DNA of 64,000 bases from Paramecium pentaurelia. Taxonomy: Eukaryota > Ciliophora > Oligohymenophorea > Peniculida > Parameciidae. Under the pieces are notes generated by a model, which saw nothing but the letters and a program-made list of their open reading frames with translations, was not told the DNA's origin and made no database searches. Made by a program: the position numbers and the translations under genes. Shown here piece after piece: positions 1 through 11,522 of this stretch. The stretch lies in the NCBI GenBank assembly GCA_905183005.1, contig CAJJDO010000134.1, forward strand, positions 17,841 through 81,840, written 5' to 3'. Positions within the stretch are counted from its first letter, which is position 1; the number at the start of each line of letters is the position of its first letter.

Positions 1-1556
1 TATAAAGTATAATTTTTTTCCAAAAATGCACTATTGATATTGAATAGTATTTTTTGGTTAATAAATTAGAAAATTGCAATTATACCAAACAGATCCTTCA
101 AATAACAAAGATTTTCATATGGACTATTCTTAAAACAAAATATAATATTTATACAAGAAAAATCAAAATATAATATTTTTTACAAGATTTTAAACTAAAT
201 TTTGTTGGTAAAAAGAATTAGCCTTATTAAATACCCCTTAATCTAACATCAATATCTTAACGGAATTATTTATAGATTTTGCAGGATATGTAATCACCAA
301 ATTCATATAATAGAGAAAGAATAGGGAAAATTGTAATTCTAAAGAATTTAAATTTCGATTTAGATTATAATCATTATTCTATTGATGTTAAATATTAATA
401 TGCTTTGCTTTGCATCTAGTATCTTATTTATAGTATTTTTCTTAAATTAAACAATTCTCTATTTTTTTTTTTTAAACTTAATCATGATGAATAAAGAGTT
501 CAAGAGTATCATTTAATGAAAATAATTTTATTTAATATGAAAACAATGATCAACTAGAATTATTAGACTAGAATTTAGATGAATAAGAATATATCAATTA
601 TATTTACAAACAAAATCAGATGGGCAATTAATAATAAAAATTAGTATTAGTCCTTTTTTTGAGTCCTCCTTGTAGAACGCTATATGAATATAACATATTT
701 CGGAAAAGTAATATAATAATAATAGGGAAGCAAACATTGAATGGCTTTTAAAATTGCATAATTATTATAGTACAACTTCTGTATTCTAAAAAATAATTTC
801 AGATGAAATATAATTTACAATCATTTCTTTCTCTTATAATCTTGTATTTGAAATAAATAAAACATTCTTTTATTTTAATTAAGTTATTTTATTTAAACTT
901 AAATTCATGCATTTTTATTAGATATATATAAATTCATTTAAGCTTATTTTAGTAGATTTTTGAATAACTTCTTATTTATAAAATCTTTCTAACTACCTTC
1001 ATAACCTTTCATGATTTTTAAATATATTCTTGCTAAATATGTGCTACTAAATTTCTGAAATATCTGAAGTCTATAATTAAAAACCTGTATAGTCCTATAT
1101 TATTTTTTGTACTCATTCATGATTTACTCTTATAAATAAAATGCTGAAATTTTATAAAACTTAATCTTATTGTTATCACCATACTTCTATAAAAAAGAAA
1201 TAAGTGTGATTTTCTTTAAATTATTAGAGTTAGATTTTTAGTTTATTTCATTTTAAATTAATTAAAATATAATTTATATAGAATTTACATAGAATTTATA
1301 TTGAATTGATAGAGAATAATTTAATAAATAGAAATGATAAAATCTTTTAAAGTTCTATTTATTGAATCGAAATAATTTAAATGGAAACAGAATACAATAG
1401 TAAAAAAAAGCCCTTAGTGAATTCGTAAGGCCCTTCATTTTAATCGTTTTTTTGTAATGAAATGAATAACATTAGGGAAATCCTATGTAGAATTTGATTA
1501 GGATGATTCTGAAATTAGTTTAAATTAGCTTCTTCCTTTTCTATTGAAAATGATTT
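1..1556. other. AT-rich gene-poor stretch with one weak ORF
   Basis: No recognisable gene is visible on either strand. The only long code-6 ORF runs on the plus strand from an ATG at 620 to TGA at 1145-1147 (175 codons; open upstream to 491). Its product is a monotonous I/L/F/Y/K mixture, as expected when non-coding AT-rich DNA is translated with one stop codon. It could be a decayed gene, but I would not call it real. No telomeric repeat (G4T2/G3T3 type) is present. Confidence 0.35.
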
Positions 1557-2336
1557 ATGTTTAAGCACTTAATTTAATATTGGTTTATATTATAGCCTTT
1601 TTAACATTTTATTTGGAAAGCTTTTAAAATTTACTAATTAACAATAATAGTGATTTTGTCTATTAAACTTTCCTTTTGGCTTTTATTATATTATTTTTCA
1701 TAATATTATGCACAAGAAAAATAAAAAATGTAAATGTTTTATCAATTAAAGATGATAATTAAATTGATTATATTAATTATAATGTCCATAGTAGTCATAA
1801 TACTATTTGGAAATATTTTAGGATTGATTGTGATTTATTTTCCAAAAGAATCAACAATAATGTTTCTAGTTTATATACTCCTCACAAGTTTTACTATGTT
1901 GATTTCCTTCATAATGGTATTAAAAATAGTTTCACCTGAAAAATTTACATTTGAAAGTAATTTTATATAACAAATTTAGAATTGGTAGCTGCATCAACTT
2001 TATCTTAATTAATTTTATTTATAATATTTATTAGTATCTACAGTTAAGAGTGGTTATTTATTGTAATAATCTGGATCTTTCATTACTTATATTGTATGTG
2101 TTTTGTTTATGTGCTTTTGTAAATTTCAACTGGATAAAATGTATTTAATAATTAAATTACCATAGAAAAAAATTAAGGTTCAAGGAAATAATACTGTAGA
2201 TTATCTGATGGCAGGATTAGTTATTTATGTCGAATCAACTTGTCTATCAATAGACTTTGTTCCAATAATAACTTTATTTCTAATTTTCGAATCCATTTCA
2301 ATAATGTTTTGTAAAACAGATGAAAAATATATTTGA
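1557..2336 (+). CDS. Bax inhibitor-1/TMBIM-like multi-pass membrane protein (divergent)
   Basis: A 259-residue ORF opens just after a TGA at 1551; ATG 1557 is the first in frame and later ATGs at 1728 and 1734 are alternatives. It has several hydrophobic segments: residues ~20-50, ~60-90, ~95-120, ~160-185 and ~225-250. The N-terminus (FIWKAFKIYQLTIIVILSI) resembles the F-[VI]-R-K-[VT]-Y opening of TMBIM proteins. DYLMAGLVIYVESTCLSIDF near residue 220 resembles their conserved D-Y-[IL]-M-A-A-L-x-L-Y-[LV] signature helix. TMBIM proteins are six- to seven-helix calcium-leak or stress-survival proteins of the ER or Golgi. The match is weak and the gene sits in degenerate-looking DNA, so it may be fast-evolving or decaying. 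No intron is needed. Confidence 0.4.
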
Positions 2337-3073
2337 TACATTTAGCAGTTTTGTGATATTAAAAATTTTAATCAAATTTCTATTAGTATACATTCTCATA
2401 AGATATTTATTATAAATATTATAGTATTAGTCAAATTTAGAGTTTTTTTTTAGAATATTTCAAAATATATCAAAGCTTTAGTAGATAATACAAAGCATTT
2501 GTTAGGATGGTAAATTTTAATGGTTTTTATCATTAAAATTATGCTATTCATTTAGAAAAAGATTTCATTAAAGAAATTTTTGGTAAACTTAGTTTAGTGA
2601 ATGCAATTTTGGATAAGATAGATTCAAATTATTTGCGATGATGGCTATGGCACTCTCTTTATGGAATTTTTATATTTCCCTTTTTTTGAAATTATCATAC
2701 TATTCAACAAATGATTAATGTGATATACAACACATCTAAGTCTTGTTGTCTGGTTATTTTCAAAATTATTATTATTGGATAGTCAAATATAAGATAAAGA
2801 TAATAAAAGGCAATTGGATGTTATCTTCTTATAAATTCCTTAAGATTACATATTAAATCATAAGAACTTATAATTATTGAGAAAAAAGGTATAATACATA
2901 CTTAAAAATATTAATTTCATTAAATAAATATAATTTATAAATATTATTATCATTTTTCAAGAATTCAGAATTTCTATTTGATCTTATTAAATATAATATT
3001 ATTAAGAAATTTAGTTTGAATTATTTGATATTAAATAATTTATACTCATTGTTCATAATCTTGTTGCAACTGA
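2337..3073. other. Intergenic AT-rich DNA with a short coding-like remnant
   Basis: A short open stretch at 2459-2641 (plus) ends in TGA and has coding-like composition, including the run ending DKIDSNYLR. Its internal ATG gives about 40 codons. No intron or partner exon joins it to a larger gene. It may be a remnant or the tail of a lost gene. The remainder shows nothing recognisable. Confidence 0.3.
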
Positions 3074-4398
3074 ATTATTAAGCAGAATATTGAATTTGAT
3101 ATTAATAATTAGATATATGAGCATACCTAAACATATAGTATCAAAGTAAATGCGATCTTGTACTTTGATTTCTTTAAATTGCAATTCCTTACATTTGTAT
3201 TTGAATCAGAAGACAAAATTTCTAGATATTATGAAATAGATTTAAAAGTCTTGGAATAAAAACGTGTAATATATAAGACTTTTTAAGACTGATGGATAGG
3301 AAGTTGAAGAATTAGATTTGGTCAACATTAAAAACGGGACAATACTTTATGCAGAATTAAGTTATTAAGATTTCAAGCCAAACATTATTTAAAATGATTA
3401 CGATATTATCAAAAAGATTGGAGAAGGAGGTCAAGGAATAGTATTATTAGGCAGAAATAAAATTACTAAGAAAATGGTTGCTTTAAAAAAAATACTAATT
3501 AAGAATTATAGAGGATCAGATTATGAAGAAATTTTTACAGAATCTAAAATTTTAAAAGGATTAGATCATCAGAATATTGTTAAATTGTATTAAGATTATT
3601 TAATACATAATCAGAATGAGTTTATAATGGTTATGGAATACTTAAAAGGTGGAAGCCTCATAAATTAAGCTAATTGTAATTAATAATTTATTTATTATAA
3701 TAGAAAATTTAACTGAAGCAGAATCTAAGGTATATTTAAAATAGATAGTCGATGCTATTGCTTATTGTCATGAAAACAATATTGTACATTGTGATTTGAA
3801 ATTAGAAAATATTATGTTAGTTTCTTCAACTTCTAAAGAGGTAAATTATTATTTAAGTTAGTTAAAAATTATTGACTTTGGAGTTTCAAATTACATAGGA
3901 AAATAATTGGAAAGTGAAAATTTCGTTGGAACTTTATCATACTTGCCTCCAGAAATTTTAGTTACATCTAAAAAATAAATTTAACCATCTTAAGATGTAT
4001 GGGCAATTGGATGCATTATTTATGGATTAGTTTTTGGAAGACTCCCTTTTGATGGGGCAAATTCTTCCGAAACCTTTAGGAATATAATTAATATTAAGTA
4101 CTCTATTCCAAAGTAGAATGTATCTTAAGATTTAATTGATCTATTGAAAAAGATTTTTGTTAATAATGCTTAAGAAAGGTCAACTATTTTTGAAATTAAA
4201 TCTCACCCTTGGTTTAATCAACAGCCTAAATTATAAAAATTACTTTTATAAGGTAATCGTAAATCATCTTCTATGCATTCTATAAAATAAAAAATAGCAG
4301 AAGATCAAATTTAAGTTGTTAGTAAATAAATGATTATCTAAAAAAGAAGATCTGTTATCAGATTTGAAAAAGCTTAACTTATCAAAAAATTTAATTGA
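3074..4398 (+). CDS. Serine/threonine protein kinase, CAMK-like; 5' end unresolved
   Basis: A complete kinase domain begins near 3396. The glycine loop is GEGGQGIV, the VAIK-type lysine lies in MVALKK, the catalytic loop is HCDLKLENI (HxD with cysteine in place of the usual arginine), the metal motif is DFGVSN, the P+1 motif is LPPEIL (PPE for APE) and the helix-F aspartate lies in DVWAIGC. Two introns are placed by frame: 3266-3287 (22 nt, phase 0) and 3676-3703 (28 nt). The region before the kinase (3074-3395) is coding-like but has no family match. No ATG lies in its frame; ATG 3117 is in another frame, so an upstream exon or a sequence error is likely. TGA at 4396 ends a basic tail of about 55 residues. 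The kinase call is firm and the start is not. Confidence 0.85.
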
Positions 4399-4545
4399 TT
4401 AAAAATTATTGTATATATATGTATATAAAGCATGAAATGTTATAACAAAAAGTAATTCGTTATTATAATATAAATAAGTCTATTTTCATACACAATTTTA
4501 TTTAATAAATTTAATATAAATAATTTATTTTTTATTAAAATACTC

Positions 4546-5691
4546 TCAGAATTTAGTTGTTTCGTCTTCTAATTCTGGATCGTCGTCTAATGGTTTGATT
4601 TTCTATAGTCCTAATCTATGTAATTATTTTTCTGATTTAACAACATAACTTTTAGTAAAATCAGCTTTTTCAATAGTTTTTCTATAAGGAATGGGCATGT
4701 ATTTTCTGTATCTCTACATTAATCGTTTTCTCCTTCTATTTAATTTATCATATTCATGTTAAGTCATATTAAGTTTAATTTTCTAAGGTCTTTCAGCAAA
4801 AGGTGTGAATATTAAGTCATTATCCATTTCACTTGGATCCATAATTTATTACTTAATGTCACCAAGATCCTATTTTACTATGAATAAACTAATAATATAC
4901 TCTATTCTTAAGAAACAGGTTTGCTGGTGAAAAGGAGAGTTCTATCATCACCTTCTTTCATGTCTTATAAAATGCTTCCTCTATATTCAAAATCGGTATG
5001 ATGTGGTAATATTTATGGTAAAACATCATCAAAAGTATGAAATCTGCCTCTAAATAGATGTATATGGTCTAGTTTATCCATTCTATAAACAGTTTTTGGT
5101 AACATTTTAGAAACAGTCCAAGCAACCTAAATTTAGAATAATGAATTACCAATTATTCAGGTTTTTAGAGAATAAGATCTCTAAATTTAATTTATTTTAA
5201 ATTTCCAACATAACCTGTATGATAAGTAAGAACTTTATAATTGATTTTTTTGCCTGTCAAATACATATTGCAACCATTAACAATAATAAATTTATCTGTA
5301 ACTTTGCCTGGTTCATTATTACGAAATGTAGGTTTATGTTTTCCACTTAAATAGTAAGCAATTTTAGAACACATCTTGCCATAGGGAAATCTTGATGCAT
5401 CAAATAAGTGATAAGTGATTCCACCTTTATGTACCGCAACATAAGTAGTGCCTGGATAAAAATTCTTAGTATGTCTTTCATCTATTTAATTTTATATAGG
5501 TTCTTACCTAATGCTTGTCTAAATTCATATTCACGAGGTTTCACAAGTTCATATTTCTCATATGGGTCTTTAGGGTCAAGTTTAGGTCTTTTAGGCATTG
5601 GAATATCTTTAACATAAGGCTATTCTTTAGGCTTGAATTTAGGAATGGCTAATGAAAATCTTGCTACTAGACACCTCTAAAATAATTACAT
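4546..5691 (-). CDS. MRPL13: Mitochondrial large-subunit ribosomal protein uL13m
   Basis: Four exons joined by introns 5482-5507, 5127-5149 and 4878-4900 (26, 23 and 23 nt) give 357 residues. Residues ~85-200 match uL13: a HLFDASRFPYGKMCSKIA start, the core YLSGKHKPTF, then FIIVNGCNMYLTGKK, YHTGYVGN and, across intron 2, FRDLILQKPEQL followed by SKMLPK. A long N-terminal extension (probable mitochondrial targeting plus ciliate-specific part) and a C-terminal extension of about 150 residues rich in K/R/D/E make it far longer than the roughly 145-residue bacterial protein. Read alone, the last exon looks like a separate 98-residue ORF from ATG 4842, but the classical 23-nt intron makes it continuous. 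It acts in the mitochondrial 54S-type subunit. Confidence 0.85.
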
Positions 5692-6353
5692 AAATAATAA
5701 TTAATATATATTTATATAAGAATTATAACATGGCATTAAGTTGACTATCATTTGCTATCTTGAAAGAAATCCAATGTGTCTTTAGAAAATATGATGAAGT
5801 ATATTAAGACTTATAAAAGTTTTGATTTCTTTTAGACAAAATTTACTTAATTATTATTATTATTTCCTAAATTTAAGCTATTTTGTAATTTTGAATATTT
5901 AACCTTATTTAATAATAATAATATTACTATTGGGGATCAATATTCGAAATCTGAATTTAGTAAATGGGTGATTATAAAAGAATTACAAAAATGAATGCAG
6001 TTTAATATAATTCATACAAATATGACAAAAAAATAATCTCATATTATAGAAACTTATAGTATTCAATTGATATATACAATTCTTATATAAATTTAATCTA
6101 CATTTATTGATTTTATTTTATCTTCTAATATATTTATTATATTATATTTCAAGTAATATCTTTAAATTAATGGAGTAATAGAATTAAATATTAATTTATA
6201 TATAAAACAATCTTTTTTAAACATGTATTTTTTTTTGTAATCTTTTTTTAATAAGTTTAAGAAGAAGAAAACATCTTTTTTTTTTGTTATTTTTTTTGTT
6301 ATTTTTTTTATTATTTATTTGTAATAATATACAATGGTGGCTATGAAAATATC
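5692..6353. other. Intergenic region with a short ORF
   Basis: This 660-bp stretch lies upstream of the uL13m gene and downstream of the PABPN1 gene, both on the minus strand. A plus-strand ORF at 5964-6110 (ATG to TGA, 48 codons) and a coding-like run near 5755-5830 have no recognisable content and may be remnants. T-runs at 6225-6310 precede the PABPN1 stop on the opposite strand and could be its 3' end region. Nothing else was seen. Confidence 0.3.
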
Positions 6354-6929
6354 TCATTTGCCACCACGATAAGCTCCTCTTCCTCTAATTGGTTCTGCAT
6401 ACAAATATCTTCCTCTTGTAATATATTAAAATGCTATTATATAAAAATTTGTATATACGTTATCCTCTTGCTCCTCTATTTCCTCTACCTCTATTTCTTA
6501 AATTTGTTCTCTTTTAGAAGACCTTAATTATTATAATATTTTATAAAATACTAGTATTTTCTTTCCTCTTATGATACCTTCACTTAAGACTAAAGCATCG
6601 TCAACTGAAGCTTATTCTTGAAATTGAACATATGAATAAAGTGTGCCTGTATTTTTATCACTTCTTAAAGTTACCTTACATTAATATATTGATAATACTT
6701 TAACTATTGTTCCACAATCCTTAAAATATTCTTTAATATCATCTTCTGTTGTGTTTTCATCTAAATTTCTCACAAAAATTGATGATAAATCAATATCTTT
6801 AAGTTAATGTTTATTATCAGTTCCTAAATATATTTATTTGTTATACTTACCTCCTTTCTTTTATGATTCATCTTCCTTTAATTAATCAATTGGCTCTTGT
6901 ACTTCTAAATCATCTTCATGATTACTCAT
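6354..6929 (-). CDS. PABPN1: Nuclear poly(A)-binding protein 2-like (PABPN1), RRM protein
   Basis: Four exons (introns 6824-6850, 6523-6551, 6434-6458) give 164 residues. An acidic N-terminus (NHEDDLEVQEPIDQLKEDE) precedes one RRM at ~40-115: RNP2 SIFVRNLD, RNP1 region TGTLYSYVQFQ, then SEGIIRGKKILVFQKRTN. That last segment matches the PABPN1 signature in which the RRM is followed by [KR]-V-[IL]-P-K-R-T-N. The C-terminus is RG-rich (NRGRGNRGARG, PIRGRGAYRGG), as in PABPN1, where these arginines are methylated. The family binds nascent poly(A) tails and stimulates poly(A) polymerase. An RRM with the KRTN tail and RGG end makes PABPN1 more likely than a generic RRM protein. Confidence 0.85.
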
Positions 6930-6953
6930 TATTTAAATCTTTAAATTTATTTA
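6930..6953. promoter_or_regulatory. 24-bp head-to-head promoter region
   Basis: Only 24 bp separate the start codons of the PABPN1 gene (minus) and the VAP-like gene (plus). Both 5' UTRs and both core promoters must lie in this A/T-only tract, or overlap the opposite gene. Confidence 0.6.
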
Positions 6954-7813
6954 ATGTCTTTTATCAAATTAATAGGAATTGACAATTAAGAAATCGTATT
7001 CGAAGAGAATAAAAATAGTGTGTATTTTAACTCACTAATCTAAGCAAGGAAATTAAATTATTGTGTATCGCGAAACTCGAAAGAAGAATTAAAATTAAAG
7101 TTAAAACAACAGATCCTGACGTATTTCAAGTTGTAGGCAAACCTTTAGTATTTACGGATATCGATTAAAAAGGAGTCCTCTTGATCAAGGCTAATAGTGC
7201 TAAGAAAAGAGACAATGGCAAAGATAAAATCCGAATTGAAGCATATGATTATGAGGATAGTTTACCTTAATCAGCATTTGGTTCATCTGACCTTAAGCCA
7301 CCAAATATTTAAGAGATTATATTGACAGTTAGAGTATTGAGTAATAAAACAAATCAATAAGTTAATGATTAAAATTTAGTTGAATCATAAAGTTTGTTAG
7401 ATAAACAAATGGATTTGATTGCAGAATCAAAATTAATAACTTATCCTTCAAAGTTTGGTTATGATTACAAATTTCTATCTTCTAATGTTAAATTTGATAA
7501 TGTAGTAGAGAGATAAAAAAGTGAATTTTTGAGTATGTACCAATAAAAAAGTTAGATTAATACTTCAAATATTAGAGTAGAAAAATAACCATAATATAAA
7601 TAAGAATATGAGTAGTATTTAATATTAACAGATGAATAGGAAAAAGAGTTATTCAAATTAAGTGAATTGAAAAACAAACTTCAAAGATAAAAATTAAAAT
7701 AGTAATAAATAGTTGAAACACCAAAACCTAAATAACTAAATACTTTGCATATAGGTTATGCAATAATAACTGTTATTTTGAGTTTTATGATTGGAATGCT
7801 TGCAAAAACATGA
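6954..7813 (+). CDS. VAP/Scs2-like tail-anchored MSP-domain protein
   Basis: Two exons around a 23-nt intron (7022-7044) encode 278 residues. Residues ~5-110 are an MSP-type beta sandwich: start IGIDNQEIVFEE, then IKVKTTDPDVFQV, which matches the VAP signature F-K-V-K-T-T-x-P. The middle is Gln-rich, residues ~225-250 are coiled-coil-like, and residues ~258-277 form one hydrophobic helix (LHIGYAIITVILSFMIGML) ending AKT. This is the VAP layout (MSP, coiled coil, C-terminal ER anchor). VAPs tether the ER to other organelles by binding FFAT-motif proteins. The lysines of the FFAT-binding face are only partly recognisable. ATG 6954 is the only start giving the full first MSP strand. Confidence 0.75.
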
Positions 7814-7880
7814 GTTATATTTGATTGATTTTTGAATATTTTTATTGTGAAGTTATATTTGTTGTTTTATTTTGAATAAT

Positions 7881-8369
7881 ATGCTTTCAGATATCAAACA
7901 ATTTGAGTAAGAACATAAAGAAGAAATGAAAATACTTCAATAGAAATATGAATAAAAGGTATAAAATTCATAGTATTTTAATTAGATAGAGTTCATATCA
8001 TAAAAAATTGATATTTTATAAAAAGAATTAGAAGTCAAAGACAATATTTATTAAGATCTTAAAAATAGATCTATTTAAAATGAGGAATCTAATATATAAA
8101 AAAGTGAAGAAAATGTTTAAGATTTTGGTGCTACTATTTAAAAGTTTCATAAATAAAAAGAAAAGGAATTGATGAAAATTAAAAAGAATTATTAAAAAGA
8201 ATTGATTCACAATTAGAAGTTATTAAGAAAAAAAGATGCTACTATAGAGTAATTATAATAAGAAATTTCATAATATAAATAAGTGGCTTCATAAAATATG
8301 GATAATCAAAAAATTTTGTTACTTTCCAAATTAATTGATTTAGCAAATGAAATTCATAAATAACTCTGA
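7881..8369 (+). CDS. Small coiled-coil protein, function unknown
   Basis: Two exons around a 27-nt intron (7959-7985) give 153 residues rich in K, E, Q and I. Nearly the whole length has heptad-like hydrophobic spacing, for example KIDILQKELEVKDNIYQDL and DATIEQLQQEISQYKQ. It has no signal peptide or membrane segment. It begins 67 bp after the VAP-like gene on the same strand. I recognise no family; small axonemal or basal-body coiled coils look like this, but that is a guess. Confidence 0.7.
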
Positions 8370-8654
8370 TAAATAAAATTATAAGTTTTTTTTTAATTAA
8401 CTTGCTTTCAAAATTCCCATTAAAATGGGTGAATGCTAAAGAAAATTAAATTAAATTGTTATCATTTAATTGTGCAATATCAATTTTAATTAAAGTATTA
8501 TTGCTTAATTTTGTTTAGTATTATATTTAGTAATTATAATTTATAATTGTTATTTTGATTTATAAAGAGAAAAATGTATCTGAAATAAAAAGATTTTATT
8601 TTTTCTATAAATCTAGTTTGAATTCAACTAAAAAAATGAGAAATAAATAATCAA

Positions 8655-9119
8655 ATGAATAGAAGAAACAATCAACAAAATCACAATGCATATGAAAGGA
8701 TTTTAGAAATTAAAAAGAGGATTAATAAGTCATAGACCTAATTCCCTTTATTCCTTTGGCATCCATTGTAAGAATTCAAAATAAAACATTTTCAGGTTTA
8801 TGTACAATGTTTGTTTAAATTTCAATTTTATTTATCTGCCACCAGGTTTCTAATAAAAATTGAAGTTTATCAAACCTAGAAAATTGAGAACTTGGATTGA
8901 TGATATTCCAATATTAGTTGGAGTTGATGAGTTTGAATAGATAGAGTAATGAATTGTTCACTAGTTTGTAGAACTTGTGCAATTTGTCTATAAGAGTTAA
9001 ATGAAAAAAATGTAATCAAAATACTAAAATGTAATCACTTTTTCCATCAAGAATGTATCAAATAATGGTTGTAACTAAAAGCAGAATGTCCTACCTGCAG
9101 AGATCAACTTAATAAATGA
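8655..9119 (+). CDS. RING-H2 zinc-finger protein, probable E3 ubiquitin ligase
   Basis: Three exons (introns 8768-8795 and 8946-8971; 28 and 26 nt) encode 136 residues. The C-terminal RING-H2 begins TCAICLQEL, continues LKCNHFFHQECIKQWL and ends ECPTCRDQLNK, giving C-x2-C, C-x-H-x2-H-x2-C and C-x2-C. The tryptophan after the sixth ligand is the usual E2-contact residue. The N-terminal half is basic and unassigned (FIKPRKLRTWIDDIPI precedes the RING). The second intron, which removes an in-frame TGA, is what restores the first zinc ligands. It has no membrane helix. Confidence 0.8.
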
Positions 9120-9294
9120 CCAATTATATTTATATGATATTGTCATAACTAAAACAAAAATTCATTAATATTCATTATTTTTCCAATTATGCATTAATGT
9201 ATACATTATTTTTTATAATCAAAATATTTCATAGTTTTCTAATAGTTAATAAATATCATTAAATAAATAATCAAATATATAATTGATAAAATAA

Positions 9295-11437
9295 TCAAGA
9301 TTATTTTCTTAAGAGTGAACTAGTTGGTCTTAATTTAGTAAGAAGTCTGTTTTAAGATTCAATTGTTACTCTTTATTAATTATATTTTTTGCTTTCAACA
9401 TTATATTTAATTTACATATCCTCTTTATCTTAAATTTATAAAAAATATATAATACCTTTTTTAAGTTCAGCTAATTCTTATTTGAATTTTTCTGATTTTA
9501 TTTTATTTTCATTTTATTCTTTTTTAAGCATTTCTTTTAATTTTATTATAAATGATTTCAATTTATTAATATCCATTTCATTTATATTAAATAATTCAAC
9601 ATCATTACAATCAACAATAATAGGTTTTTCTTAAAATGTAGTTTGTGATCTTTCAACTCTATTAATAGGTGTTAAAAGAAATGATTTTTCAGCACTTGAT
9701 GATTTTTTATTTTAAATCTCAAATGATTTCTTTCTCTCAAGAAAATGATACAAACTAATATATATTAAAATATATTTACTGTTTAAATTATGATTATACA
9801 GGTTAAATTGGTTTATCTTTTCTAGGAATTGTTAAAATCTTATTTCCATTACTATACATTCCATTTTCAATTTTATCAATTAATAATTATTATTTATTAA
9901 GTATTTCATACATTTATAACATTTCTTCTTTCATTTCCTTAATTAAATTCTTTTTTTTCTCTCTATATATTTTAGATTATTAAATGAATTAATCAATTTC
10001 ATTATTTTTTTCTTTTAACATAATATCATACATTTATTTTAATTATTATAAATTATTTTCATTATCTAATTTCATTTGAGTTAATTATTTCATTAAATCT
10101 TATTCCATTTCAATTTTAATTTATTTTTTTATATCTTATAATTTATTATTATCTAATTATTTTAGATTTGCTGTTATTGGTAATTAAAATAATTTATTTG
10201 TTTTTTCATCTAATAAATGATTTGAATTTTCAATTAAATTTTTAATACAAGATTCTTTATCTTATTACATTTATCTCATCATTTCACTCATTTATGTTTT
10301 TTGAGTAACAAATTATTCATTAATTTTAAAATTTTTATATTTTTATTCCACTAATTGAAATTACCATTTTTCTTACTTTTCTTTTATTTCTTATTTTAAT
10401 TAAGTGATTTCTAGTTTTAATTAATTAATGTATGACTGTTAATCATTTAATTATATTTACAAATTTTAATTTGCAATCAAAGCTTCTTACTATTTCTTAT
10501 ATTGCTAAATTTCCTTAAAACTTAAACTAGTAAGATTATCTAAATCAAATTCAATACATAATATATCCTTTATTGCTTTTAATTTATTTTTCTATTCTTA
10601 TTATAATCTTTAGATTTACTCTTTTAAATCTTTATTTTCATACTCTAATAATTTAATCTATTTTTCTTATGATTAAGTTTTTGTTATTTCAAATGTTCTT
10701 ACAGATTCTTTTCTAGGTAATGTAACTGCATTTCTAGTTCTATCTATAAATTATAATGTTGAAAGTGTTTCATCATAATTTGAATTTGTTGGATAAATAG
10801 TTCCAATTAATGTAATTTATGTACTTATATCAAATTTTAATTATTAAGTGAGTTTTGAATCTTCTAATGATTATATTTTTCCTTTAGAAAAAGCATTTAA
10901 ACATTTTGTCAAAACTTAAAATTATTATGTAGCCCAAATAGCTTCTTAATATTTTTATGGTTCTTATAATTCTTTAGTTTATCTTTCTGGTCCTGCTAAA
11001 TCCACAAATTTAATTTATTCCTTTTAATCTATAATCAAAGTGACTATTAAATGTTCCTTTCTTTTTTATTTAGAAAATGTTGCTTAATATTCCCAAACTG
11101 TTTCCATATCAAATATATTTATTTTTGTCATATCATCTGTTACATAATTGCTTATATAATCTAATCCAATTATCTTATAATTAATTGTAAGTTTATGTTT
11201 ATCAGATAATAATTTCTTAATTATCAAAGGCATAATTCCAGGATTATCTATATCTCCAAATAATGTATATGATTTCCCACTACTAGTTTATCCATAAACT
11301 AATATCACTTTATTTAATTAATTAAACCCAATTTCTTTTATAATGTCATCTGTTGTAACATCTTGAAAAATATTATCAAAAATGAATTTTTCTGTTTCTT
11401 TAGATCCAGGTGTCTATTTAGAATTTTTAGATATCAT
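9295..11437 (-). CDS. Divergent kinesin-like protein
   Basis: Three exons (introns 9755-9779 and 9429-9455) from ATG 11437 give 696 residues. Motor features: P-loop VYGQTSSGKSYTLFGD, NPGIMP shortly after, switch II VDLAGPERQ (usual DLAGSER) and a neck-proximal STLQFIDRTRNAVTL. Switch I, normally NxxSSRSH, is not recognisable: the corresponding region reads ATFSKQKRKEHLIVTLIID. The motor is short and lacks the first beta strand unless an upstream start at 11526 (MNYQIFLRIRN) is used. That start is out of frame and overlaps the stop of the next gene. From ~250 on the protein is a long coiled coil. It may be a motor with altered ATP sensing, or a non-motile kinesin. Confidence 0.75.
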
Positions 11438-11522
11438 ACTTTTAATGTGATTTGGCACTCTTCTACTTTGAATATAGGGTTAACATATTCATAATTTCGA
11501 ATTCTCAAGAAAATTTAATAGT

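Noticed and set aside
1..200. Telomere or subtelomeric repeat at the window edge
   Set aside because: No G4T2/G3T3-type repeat or its complement is present; the region is simply AT-rich.
4546..4842. Separate 98-residue gene downstream of uL13m
   Set aside because: The 23-nt intron 4878-4900 joins it in frame to the uL13m gene, and there would be no intergenic room otherwise.
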